Below are positions 5,776 to 13,750 of a stretch of DNA of 13,986 nucleotides, piece after piece. Below the pieces are notes generated by a model. That model was given only the letters and a program-made list of their open reading frames with translations, was not told where the DNA came from and ran no database searches. The DNA lies in NCBI GenBank assembly GCA_036660495.1, contig JAVXAN010000023.1, positions 1 to 13,986 on the forward strand, written 5' to 3'. Numbering within the stretch: position 1 is the first letter of the stretch; the number at the start of each line of letters is the position of its first letter. The stretch comes from JAVXAN01 sp036660495. Its GTDB lineage: Bacteria; Bacillota_I; Bacilli_A; RF39; UBA660. The position numbers were made by a program, and so were the translations under genes.

Positions 5776-5849
5776 TGGTGCCGATTAACAGAGTTGAACT
5801 GTTCACTGACCCTTACCATGGGTCTATTATACCCCTTAACTAAATCGGC
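5776..5849 (-). tRNA. tRNA-Thr (anticodon GGT)
   Basis: A complete 74-base cloverleaf with encoded CCA. Acceptor GCCGATT/AATCGGC is fully paired with discriminator A. The D-stem is GTTA/TAAT with a short loop AGGGGTA. The anticodon stem is GACCC/GGGTC with loop ATGGTAA, anticodon GGT, reading ACC and ACU. The variable loop is only four bases (AGTG), and the T-arm is AACAG-TTCAACT-CTGTT. GCCG...CGGCA fits threonine tRNAs. Candidate -10 boxes TATACT (5875-5870) and TATAAT (5900-5895) lie upstream, with poor -35 sites. Its 3' end faces the mobile element. Confidence 0.9.
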
Positions 5850-5924
5850 AAGGTATGAATAACTAAAAAAGTATAACCACTACCCCGTTTACTAATTATA
5901 GTTTATCATAAGAAAAAGCTATTT

Positions 5925-6713
5925 TCAATCTCTTTCCGTCATGTTTTTTATTCTAATCATAGGAGATTCGTAGTTTTGACCAACTAAGTAATCAATAATG
6001 TCATGAAAATAATAATCTCTTGGTAAGTTACGATTATCAGTTACGTAACTTACTAATTCTTCATTAACATCTTTTGGTAAACCAATACTCCAAATAATGT
6101 TTTTATAATATTTCATTTCACTAGCATTCCACGTGAATTTTCCAAATCTCAAGTAATTTAAAAACATTGTTAAAACGTTCATTTTATCTTCATATTTATT
6201 CAAATCTATTTTCTTATCTAAAGTGATATCATCATAATAATACGTATTAAACTCAGGAACAACATCATCAACAATAGCTGCTTCAAAGTCAATAAAATTT
6301 AAATCAATATCTTTATTAATCATAATGTTTTCAGGAATTATATCGCCATGAAAAACCCCATTCTTATGATAACTTTCCAAAATTAATAATGTTTCCTTCA
6401 AAATATTAAGAATATTAACACTGTTATAACCCCTCGTAAAGTTCTCTTCACTAAGTGAAACTGACCCTTTTAAAAATGGAACAACAACCTTACTATTACA
6501 CAATTTATATATTTCTTTTTCGTTTTTTGTTAACTCTAATATTTCTGTAGGTAAGTTTGCATGATCTAATTTTTTCAAACAGAGTTTTTCCCAAAACAAA
6601 CAATTATTTGGATTAAATTTTAATAAACTATCTTGATTTATAATAAATAATCTACTATATTCAGTATCGTTTGCATGAACTACTGTTAGTTTGCTAATAT
6701 CAAAGTTTTTCAT
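5925..6713 (-). CDS. Protein-kinase-like (aminoglycoside phosphotransferase/RIO-like fold) protein
   Basis: A 262-residue protein with the core of a eukaryotic-like kinase fold: catalytic loop HGDIIPENIM (H122, D124, N129) and metal-binding DFE at 142-144 in place of DFG. LLKF near residue 32 may supply the ATP-binding lysine. The N-lobe is short and has no clear glycine-rich loop. Substrate unknown; small-molecule or protein phosphorylation are both possible. The start is the ATG at 6713, six bases after AAGGAG. An upstream in-frame ATG at 6749 lies before the -10 box and is rejected. It is a single-gene unit with its own promoter, placed after the terminator of the murL operon. No convincing terminator is visible before tRNA-Thr. 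Confidence 0.75.
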   Translation of the reverse strand: MKNFDISKLTVVHANDTEYSRLFIINQDSLLKFNPNNCLFWEKLCLKKLDHANLPTEILELTKNEKEIYKLCNSKVVVPFLKGSVSLSEENFTRGYNSVNILNILKETLLILESYHKNGVFHGDIIPENIMINKDIDLNFIDFEAAIVDDVVPEFNTYYYDDITLDKKIDLNKYEDKMNVLTMFLNYLRFGKFTWNASEMKYYKNIIWSIGLPKDVNEELVSYVTDNRNLPRDYYFHDIIDYLVGQNYESPMIRIKNMTERD

Positions 6714-6740
6714 TTTTATCTCCTTAAATAATTTAAATAT

Positions 6741-6768
6741 ATTATACATAATTAATCAAAAAAATCAA
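6741..6768 (-). promoter_or_regulatory. Promoter of the kinase-like gene
   Basis: TTGATT (6768-6763), 16 bases, TATAAT (6746-6741), about 30 bases upstream of the chosen start codon. It begins in the T run of the preceding operon's terminator. Confidence 0.65.
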
Positions 6769-6795
6769 TCAAAAACCACTTTTCTTAAAGTGGTT
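6769..6795 (-). terminator. Terminator of the murL operon
   Basis: On the minus strand AACCACTTT (6795-6787), loop AAGA, AAAGTGGTT (6782-6774), then TTTGATTG. A 9-bp perfect stem located three bases after the stop codon of the HD gene. Confidence 0.85.
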
Positions 6796-6798
6796 ATT

Positions 6799-7389
6799 TT
6801 AATCTGCTATATCATTATCATTAAACTTGACGTCTAAAAACTTTCTACTTGCTAAAAAATCACACATATGAACAACCCTTTGAAATCTATTTTCCGGCTT
6901 TGGAAGAACAACTTTACTGTAAGTATTGGTATTCCACTGGCCCATATGACTTTTTATCATGTTAGTAAGTAAATTTAGTTCCTTATCAGTTAAACTTAAT
7001 TCCCCCCTATTATCCATAATATAATTACATACTAACAAAGGATGATCAAAATTAGTATATTCACTTTTTTCTAAACCCGATTTTAATCCGTCATGCATTA
7101 TTAATGCCATAATAATTAAATCCTTCTCATTATTAGAAAATCCTGAGGAAATACTATCATTATCAAGAATCTCTTTTGCAATTCTAACAGCCACCTTAGT
7201 ATGTCTAACTAACCCTCCATCATTAAGGGCAAAATATGGGTGATATTTTCCAGTAGAACTTGCTGGAACTTCAAAAAAATAATCTGGTAATAAGTTTATT
7301 AACTTTTCTAGGTTTTCTTTATATCTTTCATTTTTAACGTATGATATTTCCTTAGTAAAAATCTTTATCTTGTTTATAATTGTTTCCAT
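6799..7389 (-). CDS. HD-domain metal-dependent hydrolase
   Basis: A 196-residue soluble protein of the HD superfamily. Candidate metal ligands are in family order: H63 (GGLVRHT), H99-D100 (IMHDG), H116 (FDHP), H148 (KSHMG) and D177 (HMCDFLA). The GG-L-x-HT context resembles HD domains of YhaM-like nucleases and related phosphohydrolases, but no nucleic-acid-binding domain is attached. Known HD proteins hydrolyse phosphomonoesters or diesters of nucleotides or RNA; the substrate cannot be told here. ATG at 7389 follows AGGAAG by six bases. It is the last gene of the murL operon, ten bases after the pentapeptide-repeat gene and just before the operon terminator. Confidence 0.8.
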   Translation of the reverse strand: METIINKIKIFTKEISYVKNERYKENLEKLINLLPDYFFEVPASSTGKYHPYFALNDGGLVRHTKVAVRIAKEILDNDSISSGFSNNEKDLIIMALIMHDGLKSGLEKSEYTNFDHPLLVCNYIMDNRGELSLTDKELNLLTNMIKSHMGQWNTNTYSKVVLPKPENRFQRVVHMCDFLASRKFLDVKFNDNDIAD

Positions 7390-7399
7390 ATTTAACTTC

Positions 7400-8026
7400 C
7401 TAACTTTTTATATTTATTTCTAATATTTTTGCTAATGTAGCAGCTTGAATGAAATCAACTTCTACCCCTTTAACACTTTCTATATCCATTCTTATATCAT
7501 CTATTTTACAAGTTGTCAAATCAACTTTATCAAATTTTGTTTTATATACTTCCAGTAAACATAATGATGATTCTTCAAATGAAACCTTATTAAACTTATT
7601 TGAGTATAGTCTTCCATTATCTAAGCAGCACTCCTTAAACATAACCTTTTTAAATGATGATGAGGCAAAGTTATTGTAACTAAGACTACATCTATCAAAA
7701 AAAACATCTTCCATTCTAACATTTATAAAATTAATACCAAGAAGCTTACAATCAGTAAACTCACACCTAATTATTATCTTAGAAGTTATACTTAAGTTTG
7801 ATAAATCACACCCGATAAAAGTGCAATCTACAAAGTCAACGTTTTCAGTTTTACAATTAGAAAAATCAATTTTTTTAAAACTGCATCCATTAAACTCAGT
7901 ATCACTAATTTTATTTTTTACTACCTCATTAGAAAAAGAATAATCATACCTTCTTTGGTTTAAATTAATAGTATTTATGCTTTCTTCTTTTAAAAAAAGC
8001 CTTTTTTTAGGACAATTTATGTCCAT
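7400..8026 (-). CDS. Pentapeptide-repeat protein
   Basis: A 208-residue protein with pentapeptide repeats over about residues 42-180: five-residue periodicity with F/L/I at the central position and small, Asn, Asp or Cys around it (SFKKIDFSNCKTENVDF, FIGCDLSNL, RCEFTDCKLLG). Such repeats form a right-handed square beta-helix. It is rich in cysteine for a cytoplasmic protein. There is no signal peptide or membrane helix. Some family members mimic DNA and protect gyrase (Qnr-type), but nothing here shows that, and many act as scaffolds. ATG at 8026 with AGGTGAT upstream, four bases after the patatin gene, so almost certainly translated in the same operon. Confidence 0.85.
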   Translation of the reverse strand: MDINCPKKRLFLKEESINTINLNQRRYDYSFSNEVVKNKISDTEFNGCSFKKIDFSNCKTENVDFVDCTFIGCDLSNLSITSKIIIRCEFTDCKLLGINFINVRMEDVFFDRCSLSYNNFASSSFKKVMFKECCLDNGRLYSNKFNKVSFEESSLCLLEVYKTKFDKVDLTTCKIDDIRMDIESVKGVEVDFIQAATLAKILEINIKS

Positions 8027-8030
8027 TTTA

Positions 8031-9287
8031 TCACCTACTTAATAACGTTTTTATGTAAACTGCTGATAAAAATTCGGTTGGAAAAAGAATGGCTAAATTA
8101 TATATTGATAATTTTGATCCTTTTGATTTTTCAATTTCCTTATAAATGTAATAAACCATGTTTCTCCTATTAAAAAGGCTTTTAATTTTTTTGCTTTTAA
8201 TCATGCTTTTAATATCATCAACCGACTGAATGTTAAGCTTTTGAAATCTCTTTTTTATCAGATGATTATAGAAATTAAAACTATATATTACTTCATCATC
8301 TAATCCAAATATTTTTCCAGATTCTTCTACCACTTTATTAAATTCACTAACATCATTTTTACCAGATAGTATTTTTTTATAAGACGTTTTATTAATAATT
8401 TTAATAATTAAGTCACTTTTCAATTTCTTTTTATTAATTATATTAAACAAATTATCAAAGAAATCTTTAGCATACTTATTATAATTATTTATTAACTGGT
8501 TTTTTTTAAAAGTAAAAAAATATCCATCAAGTTTTTCAAAGGCTTTTAACGTATCATTATAACCTAGTTCAATTGCTCGTCTTGCATATTTTTTTTCAAT
8601 TATAAGAAAATTTCCAATGTCGTTTCTCGGTCTTATAATAGTAACAGGGACATTATGATTACTTACCTTTTTTTCTTTTCCAATTGAATTTAAATCAACT
8701 GCAATAACTTCGGTTGCTCCCATTTCAATTGCTAAATTAATTGGCATGTTATCATAGTAACCACCATCAATATAAGATTCACTATTAATATTTTTTATTT
8801 TAAAAGCTGGAAAACAAGCTGCTGATGCAATTAAATAATCTTTTAAAAGTTCTTTTGTTAAATCTTTTTTTTTCATAATAGTTGGTTTCATAGATGGGAA
8901 CTTAACGGTAACCAAACCATAATCGATGTCTGAGGCAAAGAACTTATTAACATTCAAATACTTATCAATAGTAGCTTCCATTGCACCAACTTTTAAACCA
9001 CCTTCTAAAGCACCCTTAGTAAACTTTAAAATTATTTCTCTTCTTCCTCTATGACTATCATATGATCCGTCAATTTTAGTATCAAGAATCTTATTATAAT
9101 TAATAAAGTTCCATAATTTAATTGCACCATAATAATCTTTTTGAGTCATAAGCGCCCCATTTAAAGCCCCTATACTAGTTCCTGTTACTATGTCATAATT
9201 AATATTTAACTTACGAAGTGCTTTCCACACTCCTATTTGATAAGCTCCCCTAGATCCTCCACCTGATAATACAATAGCTCTTTTCAA
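8031..9287 (-). CDS. Patatin-like phospholipase
   Basis: A patatin-family Ser/Asp dyad lipase of about 418 residues. In the numbering from the upstream GTG (9296): oxyanion-hole GGGSRG at 12-17, nucleophile S41 in GTSIG, and catalytic D177 in IDGGYYDN. Family members hydrolyse phospholipids or other acyl esters. There is no signal peptide, so it is probably cytoplasmic or peripheral. Residues after about 270 form a lysine-rich alpha-helical extension without a recognised domain. The probable start is the TTG at 9287, eight bases after AAGGAG, giving the usual MKRAIVLSGGG; GTG 9296 and ATG 9293 lie too close to that site. The ribosome site is inside the end of murD2, so translation is coupled. 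Confidence 0.9.
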   Translation of the reverse strand: MKRAIVLSGGGSRGAYQIGVWKALRKLNINYDIVTGTSIGALNGALMTQKDYYGAIKLWNFINYNKILDTKIDGSYDSHRGRREIILKFTKGALEGGLKVGAMEATIDKYLNVNKFFASDIDYGLVTVKFPSMKPTIMKKKDLTKELLKDYLIASAACFPAFKIKNINSESYIDGGYYDNMPINLAIEMGATEVIAVDLNSIGKEKKVSNHNVPVTIIRPRNDIGNFLIIEKKYARRAIELGYNDTLKAFEKLDGYFFTFKKNQLINNYNKYAKDFFDNLFNIINKKKLKSDLIIKIINKTSYKKILSGKNDVSEFNKVVEESGKIFGLDDEVIYSFNFYNHLIKKRFQKLNIQSVDDIKSMIKSKKIKSLFNRRNMVYYIYKEIEKSKGSKLSIYNLAILFPTEFLSAVYIKTLLSR

Positions 9288-9292
9288 AAGCA

Positions 9293-10594
9293 TCACTCCT
9301 TATCTCTATCTTTTATTACAAGCATTCTAAAATGGTCCCCACGCTCTTCAAAATTCTTATAAAACCCATAACTTGCTGCTGCTGGAGAAAGAAGGCATAC
9401 ACCTTCTTTAGGGGTTACCTCTTTAGCTATTTTAACCGCCTCATCCATGTCTTTTACAACGTATAATTTCTTTTTTGAATTTATACTATCAAAAATGTTT
9501 TTTATTCTTAAATTTGTATTAGGAAGTAAAATAACGTTGTCAATAGAACTGTTTTCAATAAAATTAACTAGGTTTTCATAATGTAAATTTCTTTCCATAC
9601 CACCTATTATAATTGTATCTACCTTATTAAAACTTCTAATGGCACTAATAACAGCCTCGCTAGCTGTTGCAATTGAATCATTATAAAAGTTAATGCCATG
9701 ATTCTTTCCAACGTATTCTAGACGGTGTTTTAAAGGAATAAACGTACTTATAGAAGTTAAAACTTTAGCAATATCCATTTTTAAAATTTTAGCAACGTTA
9801 ATGCATACTAAAATGTTTAAAACATTATGTTCTCCAATAAGATTTGTTTTTATATTATAATTTTTTTTCTCATCCATTGTTACTTTAACTACTTTAGCTT
9901 TTATTTTTTTTAATTCATCATTACTTAGATGCTGAATTTTTTCAACATACAAAAAATAATCATCATTACTTTGGTATTTAAAAACATTCTTCTTAGCATC
10001 AAGATAATGGTTTAAATCAAGATAATGATCTAAATGTTCTTCAAATAAATTTAAAATTATAGCTATGTTAGGACTGCTTTTTACAAATTCTAACTGATGA
10101 CACGATAATTCATATACAATAATCGTGTTTTCATTTATCTCATCAATCTTATCAAAACTAGGAACACCAATGTTACCAACTAATAAAGCATCATAATCAG
10201 AGTCTTTTAAAACATGATAAACTAAAGATGACGTAGTACTCTTACCCTTAGTTCCTGTAATACCAATTACAGTATTTTGACAAAATTTTAAAAACAAGTC
10301 AGTTTGAGAAGTAATCTTCTTTTTATCCTCATTATTCACATAATCAAGAATAATAACTCCTGGAGCTTTTATTACAACATCATATTCTTTAATACTATCT
10401 AAATAGTTATCACCAATATAATAGTTAATGTTTACTAAATCCGCTTTATTTTCAATATCATTTTTATCTGCAATTCCAATTACTACATCTTTAAAATAAT
10501 TTCTTAAAAAATGATAAGTAGACTTTCCTTCTCTGCCAAATCCTAATATTAATATTTTTTTATTATTTAAAAATTCATATATGTTATTTTTCAT
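9293..10594 (-). CDS. murD2: MurD2: UDP-N-acetylmuramoyl-L-alanine--L-glutamate ligase
   Basis: A Mur-ligase of about 433 residues. In the numbering from the ATG at 10600: N-terminal dinucleotide-type fold with GFGREGKS (20-27); ATP loop GTKGKSTT (116-123), where typical MurD has GTNGKTT; GNIGVP (142-147); ELSCHQLE (164-171); HYLDAKK with the likely carbamylated lysine about K203; GEHNVLN (256-262); KHRLEYVG (291-298); GGMERNLHYENL (333-344), where MurD has the D-Glu-binding GG-D-K motif. Together with adjacent murL this points to MurD2, which adds L-Glu rather than D-Glu to UDP-MurNAc-L-Ala in the cytoplasm. The ATG at 10594 is preferred because GGAG lies seven bases upstream within murL; the genes overlap by 11 bases. 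If the murL call were wrong, this would be ordinary murD. Confidence 0.88.
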   Translation of the reverse strand: MKNNIYEFLNNKKILILGFGREGKSTYHFLRNYFKDVVIGIADKNDIENKADLVNINYYIGDNYLDSIKEYDVVIKAPGVIILDYVNNEDKKKITSQTDLFLKFCQNTVIGITGTKGKSTTSSLVYHVLKDSDYDALLVGNIGVPSFDKIDEINENTIIVYELSCHQLEFVKSSPNIAIILNLFEEHLDHYLDLNHYLDAKKNVFKYQSNDDYFLYVEKIQHLSNDELKKIKAKVVKVTMDEKKNYNIKTNLIGEHNVLNILVCINVAKILKMDIAKVLTSISTFIPLKHRLEYVGKNHGINFYNDSIATASEAVISAIRSFNKVDTIIIGGMERNLHYENLVNFIENSSIDNVILLPNTNLRIKNIFDSINSKKKLYVVKDMDEAVKIAKEVTPKEGVCLLSPAAASYGFYKNFEERGDHFRMLVIKDRDKE

Positions 10595-11936
10595 TTTCAT
10601 TCTCCAAAAGCCCTATAAATTTAGATGGTACGAAGTTTTCTAAATTAAAATAGTCATCTAAATGATACTTCCTTTTTTCATCATAATAGTTTTCTTTATA
10701 ATAATTTAATAAATAAGGTAATTTTTGACCTTTTTTTATATCTAAGTAAAGAGCATAATTTATTTCATCCCTGCTTCCCACACATTCAAAAGGTTTAGTA
10801 ACATCATCATTTATAAGAGCATCAAACACACTTTGCATATCTTCTCTTTCTAACATATTTTGACCAAAAATATTATTTAGTTCTTTTTCATTTAAAAATG
10901 GTGAAAGCATTATATAAACGTACAAGCACTTTGAACAATCACTACACCAAACATTTTTCTTAGTACCTCTATTACAACTTCTAAAAATTGTTAAATATTT
11001 TTTTCTTTTAACAAAATACTTAACAATTTGATACTCTGACCATGGCCTTAAAAGACTAAAATATTCAATTTTATCAGTTATGTTTTCCATTACGTAATTT
11101 CTAAAATCGCGTTCAAACTCAATGCTCTTTGAGTATTGATGGTTAACTGTTGAACCAATGATATTAGTTTCATTTGCACTAGCTTCATTAGATAAAACAA
11201 CGTGTTTTTTATTGTTTAAATAGGCCATTATAATTGCAGCAAAAGCCAACTGCGAAGAAAAAGGAACATGTCCATTTAAAAAACCTTTTTTATTTAACTC
11301 AAGCATTAAAGGATCGAGTTCAACTTTAAAAGTAATAATATGATCATCAGTATATCCAGCAGTATAAATCGACTCATACCCCGCTTTATTCTTAGGATAT
11401 ATGTTTCTTTCTAACATAAAAAAATCATTTTCATTTTTATATTGTTTTAATAATTCCGTCGTAACAATTGAATCTTTTCCGCCACCTACTAATATAAGGT
11501 TACCATTAAAACTTTCGTTAACTTCATAATCATAATTAATGTCAGACTCATTTTCAAAAGATACTAAATCACCAAATGAAACTTTAATATTGTTTTTATA
11601 TAAATATTCTCCAAGACCATTATATATTAATTTTTTAAAAAAATGTTTTTGATTATCATTTAAAATTCCTGCCCTAACAATTATCCTCTTAGAACAAACT
11701 AATTTATAATAATTAATTAAATCAACTAATCCATAGTTAAAAAATAAATAATTTAAAAAGGTTTTATTAATATTATTGTTTTTTATATGCTTTTTTAAGA
11801 TAATAACCTTTGGAGTAAATACATAGTTACCCATTATATATTTATAGATAACCGTAAATTCTTCTTTACTTTCCGTAACCTTAAAATCATCATAAATAAA
11901 AGTACTATACTTATTTCTTAATTCTTCAAAAACCAT
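10584..11936 (-). CDS. murL: MurL: UDP-N-acetylmuramoyl-L-alanyl-L-glutamate epimerase
   Basis: A 450-residue protein recognised as MurL, which uses ATP to epimerise the terminal L-Glu of UDP-MurNAc-L-Ala-L-Glu to D-Glu (pathway described in Xanthomonas). Visible features: an ATP-pyrophosphatase-like loop LILVGGGKDSIVTTELL at about 147-163, NGHVPFSSQLAF (221-232), SNEASANETN (249-258), VNHQYSKS (264-271), and a cysteine cluster CSDCSKC with C331, C334 and C337. Length matches the family. ATG at 11936 with GGAGG eight bases upstream. It is first in a five-gene operon, directly followed by murD2 with overlap, the pairing expected for the two-enzyme route. Assigned from motif pattern and pairing, without a database search. 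Confidence 0.85.
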   Translation of the reverse strand: MVFEELRNKYSTFIYDDFKVTESKEEFTVIYKYIMGNYVFTPKVIILKKHIKNNNINKTFLNYLFFNYGLVDLINYYKLVCSKRIIVRAGILNDNQKHFFKKLIYNGLGEYLYKNNIKVSFGDLVSFENESDINYDYEVNESFNGNLILVGGGKDSIVTTELLKQYKNENDFFMLERNIYPKNKAGYESIYTAGYTDDHIITFKVELDPLMLELNKKGFLNGHVPFSSQLAFAAIIMAYLNNKKHVVLSNEASANETNIIGSTVNHQYSKSIEFERDFRNYVMENITDKIEYFSLLRPWSEYQIVKYFVKRKKYLTIFRSCNRGTKKNVWCSDCSKCLYVYIMLSPFLNEKELNNIFGQNMLEREDMQSVFDALINDDVTKPFECVGSRDEINYALYLDIKKGQKLPYLLNYYKENYYDEKRKYHLDDYFNLENFVPSKFIGLLENENEK

Positions 11937-11973
11937 TTATTATTCCTCCAACAAACTTATTTTTATCACCTTA

Positions 11974-11982
11974 ATTATATCA
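11974..11982 (-). promoter_or_regulatory. Extended -10 promoter of the murL-murD2 operon
   Basis: TG-A-TATAAT read on the minus strand from 11982 to 11974, a perfect extended -10, 38 bases upstream of murL. No strong -35; A/T-rich DNA lies upstream. Confidence 0.65.
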
Positions 11983-12075
11983 TGTATTTAACGTTTATTA
12001 AATAAAATAAATTTGTTTTATCAAAATCTTTTTTCATTTCAATAATAGTCATAAATATTACTACTACTTATAAAT

Positions 12076-12104
12076 AAAAGCACCCATAAAATGGATGCTT
12101 TTTT
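12076..12104. terminator. Terminator of tRNA-Arg, possibly bidirectional
   Basis: GCACCCAT (12080-12087), loop AAA, ATGGATGC (12091-12098), with flanking A4 and T6 runs extending the stem. Read on the minus strand it ends in TTTTATTT and terminates the tRNA-Arg transcript. The stronger T6 run is on the plus strand, where no gene in view needs it. The 93 bases from here to the murL -10 box hold nothing else I can name. Confidence 0.75.
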
Positions 12105-12112
12105 AATTAAAA

Positions 12113-12189
12113 TGGCGTCCACGAGAGGATTTGAACCTCCGACCTACCCCTTAGGAGGGGGTCGCTCTATCCAGCTGAGCTACGTAGAC
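12113..12189 (-). tRNA. tRNA-Arg (anticodon CCT)
   Basis: A complete 77-base cloverleaf with encoded CCA. Acceptor GTCTACG/CGTGGAC (one T-G pair) with discriminator G; D-stem GCTC/GAGC with loop AGCTGGATA; anticodon stem ACCCC/GGGGT with loop CTCCTAA, anticodon CCT reading AGG; variable loop AGGTC; T-arm GGAGG-TTCAAAT-CCTCT. A weak extended -10 (TG-A-TAAAAT) lies just upstream, between this gene and the cysS terminator. Confidence 0.97.
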
Positions 12190-12221
12190 ACTGTAACCAT
12201 TTTATCACATAATTAAAAGAA

Positions 12222-12242
12222 AGAAAACCATAAAAATGGTTT
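12222..12242 (-). terminator. Terminator of cysS
   Basis: AAACCAT (12242-12236), loop TTTT, ATGGTTT (12231-12225), then TCTTTCTTTT on the minus strand. It begins immediately after the cysS stop codon. Confidence 0.75.
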
Positions 12243-13649
12243 CTAATTAATATTTATATCCCAAGTAGTACCTTTTCTTGTATCTTTAATTACTACGCCT
12301 AGTTTTAATAGTTCATCCCTTATTGAATCTGCTAAAACATAATCTTTATTTTCCTTAGCTATTTTTCTTTTTACAATTTGAGCTTCCACCACATTAGTAT
12401 CAACGTTTTTTAAATATTTTTGCTTTATTTCATCAAGAACGGTATCCGTCTGAAACAATCCAAGTGGATAATATATATCTCTTAAAGACTTTTTAACTAA
12501 ATCAAAATCAAAATTTGTTATATTATTTTCTAGCTCAGTAAAATAATTAAATAAAATCGAAATGGCTAAAGAAGAATTAAAGTTATCGTTCATTGCTGCC
12601 ATTTCTTCTTTTTTTAAGTTGTTTACCCATTTAACAGTTAAATCATGATCACTATTTTTATTATTATTATTTAAAATACTATAAAACTTATATAAATGTT
12701 TTTCTCCTTCTTCAAATAATCCATCAGTTATATTAATATCTGAAGTATAAGAGTTACGTAATAACGTAAACCTTATTACTTCATTATTATATTGTTTTAA
12801 TAAATCTTCAATTAAAATAGTGTTATTAAGTGACTTACTCATTTTTTCGCCATTAATTTTTACAAGTCCATTATGAATCCAATATTTAGCAAATTCTTTC
12901 CCAGTTAATGATTCTGATTGCGCAATTTCATTCTCATGGTGTGGAAAAATAAGATCTCTTCCACCTCCATGAATATCAATTGTTTCTCCTAAGTATTTCA
13001 TGCTCATTGTAGAACACTCAATGTGCCATCCTGGTCTTCCTTTTCCAAATGGTGATTCCCAGTATATTTCTCCAGGCTTAGCACTTTTCCATAAAGCAAA
13101 ATCTGTATCAGCTTCTTTTCCTGGCTCAACGTTTTTTCTAACTCCACTTAGATTATCTTCAAACTTATTATGTGATAATTTCCCATAATCTTTATACATA
13201 CTTACTCTAAAATAAACATCTCCACATTCCGTCTGATATGCTACTTGTTTTTTAATAAGCTTTAAAATAAAATCTATAATAGCATCAATATTTTCAGTTG
13301 CTTTAGCTTGAACTGTAGGCCTATCAATGTTTAACTTATCCATTTCACCATTAGTTTTCTCAATTAACTTACTTGCATATTGCTTTGGATCTACGTTAAT
13401 TAATTTAGCATTATAAATAATTTTATCATCAACATCAGTATAGTTTCTTACATAGGTAACATCATAATTTAAACACTTAAAATACTTTGTTATCATATCA
13501 AAAACAATAGCTTGATAAGCATGACCAATATGGGCATCCTTAGAAACTGTTATTCCACAAGCATACATTTTTATTTTTCCAGCTTCTGTTGGCTCAAAAA
13601 GTTCTTTTTTTCTTGTCATTACGTTATATATATATAATTTATTTTCCAT
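12243..13649 (-). CDS. cysS: Cysteinyl-tRNA synthetase
   Basis: A 468-residue class I aminoacyl-tRNA synthetase that charges tRNA-Cys. The HIGH motif is at 40-43 (AHIGHAYQ) and KMSKS at 269-273. The catalytic zinc ligands are all present: C31 (MYACGIT), C212 (WHIECSTMS), H237 and E241 (FPHHENEIAQS). The C-terminal region is the usual helical DALR-like and anticodon-binding part, ending TTWDININ. Length is normal for the family and there is no disruption. ATG at 13649 with GGGAG six bases upstream. It is monocistronic, between a promoter in the short gap after the GGDEF gene and its own terminator. The 5' leader is only about 40 bases, so no T-box riboswitch fits. Confidence 0.98.
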   Translation of the reverse strand: MENKLYIYNVMTRKKELFEPTEAGKIKMYACGITVSKDAHIGHAYQAIVFDMITKYFKCLNYDVTYVRNYTDVDDKIIYNAKLINVDPKQYASKLIEKTNGEMDKLNIDRPTVQAKATENIDAIIDFILKLIKKQVAYQTECGDVYFRVSMYKDYGKLSHNKFEDNLSGVRKNVEPGKEADTDFALWKSAKPGEIYWESPFGKGRPGWHIECSTMSMKYLGETIDIHGGGRDLIFPHHENEIAQSESLTGKEFAKYWIHNGLVKINGEKMSKSLNNTILIEDLLKQYNNEVIRFTLLRNSYTSDINITDGLFEEGEKHLYKFYSILNNNNKNSDHDLTVKWVNNLKKEEMAAMNDNFNSSLAISILFNYFTELENNITNFDFDLVKKSLRDIYYPLGLFQTDTVLDEIKQKYLKNVDTNVVEAQIVKRKIAKENKDYVLADSIRDELLKLGVVIKDTRKGTTWDININ

Positions 13650-13694
13650 AAAATTCTCCCATCTATTTAATAATATTACATAAAAGTTAATATA

Positions 13695-13703
13695 AGTATA
13701 TCA
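13695..13703 (-). promoter_or_regulatory. Extended -10 promoter of cysS
   Basis: TG-A-TATACT on the minus strand (13703-13695), 45 bases upstream of the start codon, right after the terminator of the preceding gene. The -35 (TTTTAT at 17 bases) is poor. Confidence 0.55.
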
Positions 13704-13710
13704 TACTACT

Positions 13711-13750
13711 AAAAATAATAAAAGCTGATGTATTTATATCAGCTTTTATT
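13711..13750 (-). terminator. Terminator of the GGDEF gene
   Basis: AATAAAAGCTGAT (13750-13738) pairs perfectly with ATCAGCTTTTATT (13729-13717) around an 8-base loop, followed by ATTTTT. The TGA stop of the GGDEF gene (13741-13739) lies in the stem. Confidence 0.85.

Noticed and set aside
6714..6749. Upstream ATG (6749) as start of the kinase-like gene
   Set aside because: It would lie upstream of the -10 box at 6746-6741, while the ATG at 6713 has a well-spaced AAGGAG.
7449..7679. Open frame on the + strand inside the pentapeptide-repeat gene
   Set aside because: Antisense to a clear pentapeptide-repeat protein, with no start signals.
13000..13188. Open frame on the + strand inside cysS
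   Set aside because: Antisense to the conserved catalytic core of cysteinyl-tRNA synthetase.
13650..13738. T-box riboswitch upstream of cysS
   Set aside because: Only about 90 bases separate cysS from the previous gene, and most is a terminator and promoter; there is no room for a T-box fold.
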